NCBI GenBank assembly: GCA_002327525.1
Contig: DCWG01000055.1
Location: forward strand, 1-7,849
Length of the DNA: 7,849 bases
Reading direction: 5' to 3'
From: Gammaproteobacteria bacterium UBA2168
Lineage (GTDB): Bacteria > Pseudomonadota > Gammaproteobacteria > Pseudomonadales > Azotimanducaceae
Part shown: piece after piece, positions 1 through 5,856 of the stretch
Layout of the letters: every line of letters starts with the position of its first letter
How positions within the stretch are numbered: the first letter of the stretch is position 1
Notes under the pieces: model-generated
What the model was told of the DNA's origin: nothing
What the model saw: only the letters and a program-made list of their open reading frames with translations
Databases searched by the model: none
Position numbers and translations under genes: made by a program

Positions 1-124
1 AGGCCATGTTTCCGGGCTGATCCTGACCGTCTCCGGCGCCCGCCCGAGGTGTGCCAGAATGGCTGGTGGTCCGAGCCCGGCCGACGGGTTAGGCCACCCG
101 ACGCAACCCCAATCGACAATGAAA

Positions 125-129
125 GGGAG
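125..129 (+). promoter_or_regulatory. Ribosome binding site that fixes the TTG start of the PQQ dehydrogenase
   Basis: GGGAG lies five bases before TTG at 135. An in-frame TGA at 120-122 blocks any earlier start. The next in-frame ATG is codon 23, inside the first membrane segment. The ATG at 119-121 is in another frame. Together these make TTG the only start that preserves the first transmembrane helix. Confidence 0.6.
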
Positions 130-134
130 CAGTT

Positions 135-2474
135 TTGACCGGACGATACAAAGTGACGCTCAGAGTCACCGCCGCACTGATCGGCATTCTCGGCCTGCCC
201 ATGGCCTGGTACGGCGCGCAACTCGCCATCGCGGGCGGCACACCCTACTACCTGTCCGCCGGCGTGTTGATGGCGGCAAGCGCCGTGGCGTTGTGGCGGG
301 CCCGCTCGATCGGCTTCTTCGTGTTCGCCGCCGTGCTGTTGCTGACGCTCGGCTGGGCGGTATACGAGGCCGGCAACAGCTTCTGGCTGGTGGGGTCGCG
401 CATCTGGCTGATCGGCCTGCTGTCGATCTGGCTGTGCACGCCCGTCGTGCGGCGCCAGATCTGGGGCGACGATTGCCCAGCGCTGTTCAGCCTGCGCACC
501 GTGCAGGTCGGTGCACTCGCGAGCTTCGCGACGCTCGCCGCGATGACCGTCGAGCTGGTCACCGACGACGTACTCGAGGTGCCGGGCGATCGCCAGGGCA
601 CGGTGCTGGCGCCCGACGAGTGGCGCGCGTACGGCAGCGGCCGGAGCGGCACGCGGTATGCGCCGCACGACCAGATCAACGCCACCAACGTGTCGGACCT
701 CGAACCGGCCTGGGAAGTGAACACCGGGCGTATCGGGCGCTTCAGCGGCACGCCCATCCAGGTGGGCGACACGTTGTACCTGTGCACGGCCCAGAACGTC
801 GTGATCGCGCTGGATGGCGACACGGGTGCGGAGCGGTGGCGTTTCGATCCGCAGAACGAGACCCCGCCTTACAACATCTTCGGCAACTGCCGCGGGGTCA
901 CCTACTACCGCGTACCGGACGAGCCCATCGGTGAGCGCTGCGCAGAGCGGATCTACACCGCCACCACCGACTCGCGCCTGATCGCACTGGACCGCACGAC
1001 GGGCAGCCCGTGCGAGGACTTCGGCACCGGCGGGCAGGTGTCGCTGCTGGCCGGCATGGGGGAGGTCAAACCCCTCTACTACATGGTCACCTCGCCCCCC
1101 ACCGTGGCGAGCGGGGGACTCGTGGTCGGCGGACTGGTGCTCGACAACCAGGAGATCGAGGAACCCTCGGGGGTGGTGCGATCGTACGATGCGGTCACGG
1201 GCCGCCTGTTGTGGGCCTGGGACATCGGCCGCGAGGGCGAGACCGAGATGCCGCCCGAGGGCGGCTACTACACGCGGGGCACGCCGAACGTCTGGAGCCT
1301 GACCTCCGCCGACGACGAGCTCGGACTCGTGTACGTACCCACCGGCAACGCGACGCCGGACTACTTCGGCGGTCACCGCACCGAGGCGATGAACCGCTAC
1401 GCGAGTTCCGTGGTCGCCATCGACGCGCGCACCGGGCTCACCCGCTGGCACTTCCAGACCGCCCACAACGACATCTGGGACTACGACGTGCCGTCGCAGC
1501 CGACCCTGCTGGACCTGACCCTCGACGGCGGTGAGCGTCGCGCCGTGATCGTGCCGACCAAGCGCGGCGAGCTGTTCTTCCTCGATCGCGCGACCGGTGA
1601 ACCCCTCACCGAGGTGGTCGAACGGCCGGTGCCGCAGACCGACCTCCCCGAGGAGCGTACCAGCGCGACGCAGCCGTTCTCCACCGGCATGCCGTCGTTC
1701 GCGTATCCCGACGTCGACGAGCGGGACATGTTCGGGTTCACCCCGTTCGATCAGATGGCCTGCCGCAAGCGCTTCCTGGAACTGCGCTGGGAAGGGCTGA
1801 TGACGCCGCCCTCGAAGGAGGGCACGCTGTTCTACCCGGGGCCCGGGGGCGGCATGAACTGGGGGAGCGTTGCGGTCGACGAAGCACGGCAACTGATGGT
1901 GGTGAACGCCATGCAGCTGCCGTTCACTGTGCAGATGGTGCCGCGGGACGAGGACACGTTCGCCACCAAGGGCGAAGGCGAAGGCGGATTCGAACCCGGC
2001 TACGGGGTCGGAGGCCCGCAGCGCGGCACGCCCTACGCCGCGATCACGGCGCCGTTCTTCTCGCCGCTGTTCGTTCCGTGCCTCAGGCCGCCCTACGGCG
2101 AGATCTCCGTCGTCGATCTCGCCACACAAGAAGTGGTCTGGCGCCGCGGCATGGGTTTCTGGCAGATGGGTTTTCCGTATCAGGCAGGCTCGATCGTCAC
2201 CGCCGGCAGGCTCATCTTCAACGGCGGCGTGCTGGACGCGCAGTTCCGCGCCATCGACACGCTAACCGGCGAGGTGCTCTGGCAGGAAGCGCTCGACCGG
2301 CCGTCCGACGCCACGCCGATGAGCTACGTCAGCCCCGCCACCGGCCGCCAGTACGTGCTGGTCACGGTCCCGGGCGATTATCGCAGACCGACCACCGTCG
2401 AGGAGATGGAGCAGCCACAGACGGCCGCGGCGCAGGACGGCGGTGGGCGCGTGATCGCTTACGCGTTGCCCTGA
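135..2474 (+). CDS. Membrane-bound PQQ-dependent dehydrogenase, glucose/quinate/shikimate family
   Basis: This 779-residue quinoprotein would oxidise a sugar, polyol or cyclic acid in the periplasm and pass electrons to ubiquinone. Five hydrophobic segments (about residues 9-30, 38-54, 59-80, 85-105 and 123-141) precede the eight-bladed PQQ propeller, as in E. coli Gcd (796 aa). Recalled E. coli Gcd aligns well: GDTLYLCTA near 214, NCRGV near 254, the HNDIWDYD motif at 444-451, PTKRGELFFLDR near 474 and the closing VIAYALP. Asp449, Lys476 and Asp701 fall where E. coli has Asp466, Lys493 and Asp730, so the PQQ site looks intact. Gln220 replaces His262, and the region of His775 reads VPGDYRRP without a histidine, followed by a longer Gln/Ala/Gly-rich tail. 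Both histidines influence substrate use in the E. coli enzyme, so glucose should not be assumed; quinate or a polyol is equally possible. No PQQ biosynthesis genes are visible. Confidence 0.93.
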   Translation: MTGRYKVTLRVTAALIGILGLPMAWYGAQLAIAGGTPYYLSAGVLMAASAVALWRARSIGFFVFAAVLLLTLGWAVYEAGNSFWLVGSRIWLIGLLSIWLCTPVVRRQIWGDDCPALFSLRTVQVGALASFATLAAMTVELVTDDVLEVPGDRQGTVLAPDEWRAYGSGRSGTRYAPHDQINATNVSDLEPAWEVNTGRIGRFSGTPIQVGDTLYLCTAQNVVIALDGDTGAERWRFDPQNETPPYNIFGNCRGVTYYRVPDEPIGERCAERIYTATTDSRLIALDRTTGSPCEDFGTGGQVSLLAGMGEVKPLYYMVTSPPTVASGGLVVGGLVLDNQEIEEPSGVVRSYDAVTGRLLWAWDIGREGETEMPPEGGYYTRGTPNVWSLTSADDELGLVYVPTGNATPDYFGGHRTEAMNRYASSVVAIDARTGLTRWHFQTAHNDIWDYDVPSQPTLLDLTLDGGERRAVIVPTKRGELFFLDRATGEPLTEVVERPVPQTDLPEERTSATQPFSTGMPSFAYPDVDERDMFGFTPFDQMACRKRFLELRWEGLMTPPSKEGTLFYPGPGGGMNWGSVAVDEARQLMVVNAMQLPFTVQMVPRDEDTFATKGEGEGGFEPGYGVGGPQRGTPYAAITAPFFSPLFVPCLRPPYGEISVVDLATQEVVWRRGMGFWQMGFPYQAGSIVTAGRLIFNGGVLDAQFRAIDTLTGEVLWQEALDRPSDATPMSYVSPATGRQYVLVTVPGDYRRPTTVEEMEQPQTAAAQDGGGRVIAYALP

Positions 2475-2555
2475 GACTGAACGGGCTACGAACCGTGACC
2501 AGGTCTTGAAGACGTGCCAACGCGTGCTTCCGGCCGTGGACTACGGTAGGTCTGC

Positions 2556-2580
2556 TGCGCGCATACCCATCGTGTGCGCA
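2556..2580 (+). terminator. Possible hairpin after the PQQ dehydrogenase
   Basis: TGCGCGCA (2556-2563) can pair with TGTGCGCA (2573-2580) through eight pairs, one of them G-U, around a nine-base loop. It lies 82 bases past the dehydrogenase stop. No T-run follows, so this is only a weak candidate for termination and may be chance in GC-rich DNA. Otherwise the 2475-2675 spacer shows only the leader described next. Confidence 0.25.
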
Positions 2581-2623
2581 CCGGACGCGCCGTCCCCGCG
2601 CTGGGATACACTGGCGGCGCATT

Positions 2624-2672
2624 GGGGAGGATGCGATGAGAGGCTACCCGTGACGCGGGTCAGGGACCCGCG
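2624..2672 (+). promoter_or_regulatory. Leader of the metallophosphoesterase: strong SD, five-codon mini-ORF and SD-masking hairpin
   Basis: GGGGAGG (2624-2630) sits five bases before ATG at 2636, which opens a five-codon frame (MRGYP) ending at TGA 2651-2653. The next base begins a perfect eight-pair stem, CGCGGGTC (2654-2661) with GACCCGCG (2665-2672), around a three-base loop. The stem contains the only SD-like bases (AGGGA, 2662-2666) for the GTG start at 2676. Translation of the mini-ORF could therefore open the stem and allow downstream initiation. The layout is seen in the sequence; the coupling is inference. A base-calling frameshift in an ordinary gene start is an alternative. Confidence 0.4.
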
Positions 2673-2675
2673 CGC

Positions 2676-2987
2676 GTGAACACGATCCGTATCGGCATCG
2701 TTGGCGACCTGCACGCGCACTGGGACGACGTGGACGCGATGCAACTCAGCGACTGCGACTACGATCTACTGCTGTTCACCGGCGATCTCGGCGGCGGCGC
2801 GCGCGACAGCAGCCTGCGCATGGCGCGCAGCATGTCGCGCCTCACCCTCCCCGCGCTGGTGTATGACGTCAGCCCATATGGGCTGACGACGTACACCCGG
2901 TTGCAAGGATTCGGCCATCAGACAGGTATCGAAGGTTATCAACTAAAAAACGGGTCTTTGTTTCTGACGTCGGCGTTGATGGTTTAA
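2676..2987 (+). CDS. Metallophosphoesterase, 3'-truncated at the palindromic junction
   Basis: Only the first 62 residues (2676-2861) look like the authentic protein. They open with IRIGIVGDLHAHWDD, where Asp11 and His13 form the first metal-binding motif of calcineurin-like phosphoesterases. LLLFTGDLGGG follows, with Asp37 as the bridging metal ligand. The family then normally continues from LPALV into the GNHD motif; here it runs into the palindrome after LPALV. The frame continues to a TAA at 2985-2987 only by reading the antisense of the lactonase gene, so residues past 62 carry no family information. The start is GTG, since there is a stop at 2637-2639 and no other start codon between. 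A complete protein would be a cytoplasmic metal-dependent phosphatase or nuclease-like enzyme of unknown substrate, possibly near the TIGR04168 group. The fragment cannot be functional as shown. Confidence 0.75.
   Translation: MNTIRIGIVGDLHAHWDDVDAMQLSDCDYDLLLFTGDLGGGARDSSLRMARSMSRLTLPALVYDVSPYGLTTYTRLQGFGHQTGIEGYQLKNGSLFLTSALMV
2858..2897. repeat. 40-bp near-perfect palindrome at the junction of two unlike DNA segments
   Basis: The arms 2858-2877 and 2878-2897 are reverse complements at 18 of 20 positions, with mismatches at 2864 and 2866. The central 22 bases are perfect and are centred on CATATG (2875-2880, an NdeI-type site). GC content, coding strand and gene content all change here, and the genes on both sides are cut. 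The right arm is repeated exactly and inverted at the window's right end. This looks like two linker- or adaptor-tailed fragments joined tail to tail. Confidence 0.9.
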
Positions 2988-3759
2988 AGCGATTGATCTT
3001 TCTGATGACGCCATTAGCCCACCCCACCACATACAGCCACTCATTATCGGCAGAGGCGAGGATTCCATTGGCAACCGAAACCTCACTATTGGGAACCATT
3101 TTCCATCCATCAGTCAGACGCCACTCGTATACACCCCCCGTGTCAGCGGCTTGAGACGCACTCGACAGCGCTTCAGATTCAAACGACTCGTTTAACTGGG
3201 GATTTGCCGTAACTGCCAGTGCGTTATCTGCTAAATATGTGACGGAATTGGCCGCAAGTCCTCCAGGCAAGATGACACATCCTTGCCATCTCAATGAAGG
3301 CCGCCCCCCTTTTAGACTCAGGTTGAATACTTCAACAGATTCACGCCCCCCATGGTTAACAGCGTAAACGGTGTAGTCAGTCTGATCGTCCTGCCTAAGG
3401 CTGATACCATGTACCGAAAATGCGCTCGGGTCGGGGGCACCCGGGCAACTTCGATACAGATCGATGGCTTCAGAGGCGAAATCCGGGGATGCTTCATAGT
3501 GCGCACGCGTCGTGACATTAACGATGCTAAAGCCACCGTGAGACCAATCGGGTCGGCCCATTCCACCAGTAATCACGAAATCTGAGTCTCCAATTCTCAG
3601 CAGGTCTTCGGCACTTGGAATATTGCAGATGAATTCATAGTCGTTAGTTGCCTCACAACTTTCATTCGTTGCACCAGTAGACGGCAACAGGAATAGCGCC
3701 GACAACACAAAAACAGGCATGACCCCAGACACAATTTTGCTCCTAGTACACTGAGTCAT
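2869..3759 (-). CDS. Secreted paraoxonase/SMP-30-like lactonase (arylesterase), C-terminally truncated
   Basis: This is a six-bladed beta-propeller hydrolase, probably periplasmic and acting on lactones or esters. GGAGGG lies seven bases before the ATG at 3759, and a signal peptide follows (hydrophobic core about residues 14-26, cleavage near Gly29-Ala30). Longer starts up to 3945 lack such a site and would bury the signal. Against recalled human PON1, Glu51-Asp52, Asn171, Asn231 and Asp274-Asn275 match the calcium ligands Glu53-Asp54, Asn168, Asn224 and Asp269-Asn270. His117 (in VHGIS) and His136 (in AVNH) match the His115/His134 dyad. Ser172 stands where PON1 has the structural-calcium ligand Asp169. 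The authentic part ends near residue 288 (DGRILATG); the last eight codons and the stop belong to the palindrome, so the closing blade is missing. It is probably co-transcribed from the receptor side. A general SMP-30/gluconolactonase assignment remains possible. Confidence 0.75.
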   Translation of the reverse strand: MTQCTRSKIVSGVMPVFVLSALFLLPSTGATNESCEATNDYEFICNIPSAEDLLRIGDSDFVITGGMGRPDWSHGGFSIVNVTTRAHYEASPDFASEAIDLYRSCPGAPDPSAFSVHGISLRQDDQTDYTVYAVNHGGRESVEVFNLSLKGGRPSLRWQGCVILPGGLAANSVTYLADNALAVTANPQLNESFESEALSSASQAADTGGVYEWRLTDGWKMVPNSEVSVANGILASADNEWLYVVGWANGVIRKINRFKPSTPTSETKTRFLVDNLRYLSDGRILATGCTSSAHMG

Positions 3760-3874
3760 CGCCAGGCCCTCCGATTCAATCAATGCCAACCCAAACTTAT
3801 ACATTTCTTTCTTTATCATGGCTTGTGATGCATGAAATCGAAACCCAAGCGACAGATTAAGCGTATGCGGCAGG

Positions 3875-4066
3875 TCAGTCCTCTGGATCCAGCATGGCCC
3901 TGCTAATCGCGAATGAACCTGACGCGTCATTTGAATCCAGTTCACGCATCGTAGCCGTAAACTCGAGTTGAATTTGATTCGGGTCCTTCACATAGAATGA
4001 CTTCCCAGGCCCGTGTTCCACGAAGGCGCTCACTCGAACACCCTTTGCGAGCAGTTCATCGCGCTT
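3875..4066 (-). pseudogene. C-terminal remnant of a VOC-family (glyoxalase/extradiol dioxygenase fold) protein
   Basis: After the amidohydrolase stop, another - strand frame reads about 63 residues beginning KRDELLAKGVRV and ending SRAMLDPED at TGA 3877-3875. The stretch KSFYVKDPNQIQLEF is the last beta-strand hairpin of the vicinal oxygen chelate fold. There the motif is typically Y-x-x-DP-x-G-x-x-x-E, and the Glu is a metal ligand. No ATG and no ribosome site precede it: the frame closes upstream at a TGA inside the amidohydrolase gene, and the N-terminal half of the domain is absent. This looks like a decayed gene left when the amidohydrolase came to lie beside it, or an internal deletion that fused the two loci. 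A short internal GTG start (at VSAFVEHG) would still give only half a domain. I judge it non-functional. Confidence 0.7.
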
Positions 4067-4068
4067 GA

Positions 4069-5763
4069 TCAGAGTTTGTTGATAATTTCCTGACCACCGA
4101 CGACAGACATAAGTACGACTGTCTCACCCACTTCTGTAATGGGTATGTCAAAAATCTGCCTGTCCAGCACAATAAAATCGGCATCTTTGTCCAATTCAAG
4201 TGAACCTGAAGAGTCACCAACCTTGTTGGCAATGGCACCGTTGTGCGTAAAAAATTTGATGGCGGTTGCAAGATCAATTGCTTGCTCGGGCCAAAGTGTC
4301 TTCTCACCGTTGCTGAAAGGGTCAGCTCGCGTCACCATCGATTCAATCGCCGGCCAGGGGTTTGGCGTGGGCACGACATTCCAGTCAGATCCATAAATAA
4401 CGAGCGCTCCCGACTCTACCAGTGCTTTGATTGGCCAGGGCTTGCGATCCGGCCCAAGCCAGACCTCCCAATCAAGGCCCGAAATGGGATACCAAAGCAT
4501 CGGGCACATCTCCGCGGCCACATTGAGCTCAGCAAAGCGTGGTATGTCGTCAGGATGAATCAGCTCCGCGTGGGACACCTCATGAATTAAGCCGCTGTCA
4601 CCATTCGCTCCTCGTGCAGCCTCAAAAGCATCCAGCGCCACCCGCACAGAACGATCAGCGGTCGCATGGATTTTGATGGTGAGACCTTTAGCATCGAGCG
4701 CCACCACATCCGCTGCCAGCTCATCTGGATCAAGCATCAACTTACCCCGCCACTGATCGCCAAAGGCCTCACTGGGTTCGTAGGGCTCCAGAGTTGCCCC
4801 GGTGTAAGTCGGAGGGATTCCATCCAGCATAATCTTTGCAAAATCAGTATCGATGCGATCACTGGCTAAATCATCGCGGGCATCGATTAAGGCAATTTCA
4901 TCTTCATGGGTCTTGGCCCATGCACTTTTCCAGCTGAGAGATGTTTTGATATTGATAGGCAGCGCATTATTTGCATCCAGTAACGCATAGGCCTCCATGT
5001 CGGCGGTTGCCGCGAGTGCATCTTTTATCGTCGTCACACCGTATTGCATGATCTCATTGATGCTCCAGGCCAGCGCCTTGGCCCTATCCTCAAGCTCGTA
5101 TTCTGGCAACTTGTTACGCACTTCATACGCCGCGTTGTCGTATAGGATGCCCGTTGCTTCGCCAGTCTCCAGATCCCGCACAATCACACCACCGCTTGGA
5201 TCCGGTGTGTCATCGTCAATGCCAAATATTTCTAAGGCTGCGGAATTGACCCATCCGTTATGGACTGACCAGTCCATCAGGAATACCGGATTATTTGGTG
5301 CTATCTCATCAAGAATTTCCTTCGGCATTTCTTCGGCGCCGATAAATAAACCCTCGTTCCACTGACCACCGCGTAACCACTCACCCTCTTCCAACCCCGC
5401 CAAACAATCCTTTAGCGCGGCCAGTGCTGCATCGAGCTGATTTTCAAGAAAACTGCACTGCAATTGTTTTTGAATGCCTGTATCAGACGGATGTATATGC
5501 GTGTCGTGAATACCCGGGATGACCATGCGCCCCTGTAGATCATGAACGATGGTGGTCTCACCCGTATGTGCCCCAACATCATCTGCGCGCCCGATGGCGA
5601 CGATCTTGCCGTCCGTCACGGCCATCGCCTCAGCCCAGTTGTGCTGCGAATCCAGGGTATAGATACGGGCATTGGTATAGACCGTATCTGCTGATCGTTG
5701 TGCCGGTTGCGAACAAGCGCCCAGGCATAACAAAGTGACAGGCAGCAGTATTCGGTAATTCAT
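4069..5763 (-). CDS. Lipoprotein amidohydrolase, YtcJ-like (Amidohydro_3) family
   Basis: This 564-residue metal-dependent hydrolase should be anchored in the envelope. The N-terminus (MNYRILLPVTLLCLGAC) is a lipoprotein signal with lipobox Leu14-Gly15-Ala16-Cys17. Ser18 follows the cysteine rather than Asp, which favours the outer membrane. A short beta domain leads into the TIM barrel: DTHIH supplies His89 and His91, Lys311 sits in FAKIMLDG, His366 in IKIHATADR, His398 in VSHAEL and Asp460 in GSDW, so the metal and catalytic set looks complete. The C-terminus closes with HNGAIA and the LDKDADFIVLD strand typical of the family. AGGGGG lies five bases before the ATG. The gene follows the TonB receptor by 93 bases on the same strand, which suggests co-transcription and processing of what the receptor imports. 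Relatives cleave varied amides and cyclic amides, so the substrate is unknown. Confidence 0.92.
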   Translation of the reverse strand: MNYRILLPVTLLCLGACSQPAQRSADTVYTNARIYTLDSQHNWAEAMAVTDGKIVAIGRADDVGAHTGETTIVHDLQGRMVIPGIHDTHIHPSDTGIQKQLQCSFLENQLDAALAALKDCLAGLEEGEWLRGGQWNEGLFIGAEEMPKEILDEIAPNNPVFLMDWSVHNGWVNSAALEIFGIDDDTPDPSGGVIVRDLETGEATGILYDNAAYEVRNKLPEYELEDRAKALAWSINEIMQYGVTTIKDALAATADMEAYALLDANNALPINIKTSLSWKSAWAKTHEDEIALIDARDDLASDRIDTDFAKIMLDGIPPTYTGATLEPYEPSEAFGDQWRGKLMLDPDELAADVVALDAKGLTIKIHATADRSVRVALDAFEAARGANGDSGLIHEVSHAELIHPDDIPRFAELNVAAEMCPMLWYPISGLDWEVWLGPDRKPWPIKALVESGALVIYGSDWNVVPTPNPWPAIESMVTRADPFSNGEKTLWPEQAIDLATAIKFFTHNGAIANKVGDSSGSLELDKDADFIVLDRQIFDIPITEVGETVVLMSVVGGQEIINKL

Positions 5764-5787
5764 GCATTCCCCCTAAATGGTGTCTCG

Positions 5788-5827
5788 CCGTCTTTGGCGC
5801 GTAAGACGGTGCACAGGATGCACCGTC
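5788..5827 (-). promoter_or_regulatory. Mutually exclusive hairpins between receptor and amidohydrolase genes
   Basis: In the - strand transcript, GACGGTGCA (5827-5819) can pair with TGCACCGTC (5813-5805) as a perfect nine-pair stem with a five-base loop. Alternatively CCGTCTT (5809-5803) pairs with AAGACGG (5794-5788) as seven perfect pairs around an eight-base loop. The two stems share bases 5805-5809, so they exclude each other. No T-run follows either stem. This may be an intercistronic stability or processing stem that sets unequal expression of receptor and enzyme, or a simple attenuator. The stems are seen; the function is inference. Confidence 0.4.
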
Positions 5828-5856
5828 AAATTAGTGGAAGATGGCTATCAGGGGCA

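Noticed and set aside
1..134. Possible end of an upstream gene or a divergent gene at the left edge
   Set aside because: No frame on either strand gave a recognisable protein or a convincing stop or start with ribosome site, and the stretch is too short to decide.
248..823. 191-codon antisense frame within the dehydrogenase gene
   Set aside because: Open frames opposite GC-rich genes are expected; no motif or ribosome site, and the sense gene is clearly real.
59..934. Long + strand reading frame overlapping the start of the dehydrogenase
   Set aside because: Arg/Ala/Gly-rich composition without a recognisable domain; it is an out-of-frame reading of high-GC coding DNA of the PQQ dehydrogenase.
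2858..2897. Palindrome as operator, attC site or bidirectional terminator
   Set aside because: It interrupts two coding regions, lacks integron core motifs and a T-run, and its arm is repeated at the contig-like right end.
3760..3945. 62-codon N-terminal extension of the lactonase
   Set aside because: It has no family similarity, overlaps the VOC remnant in another frame, and would place the signal peptide internally. The ATG at 3759 has a good ribosome site.
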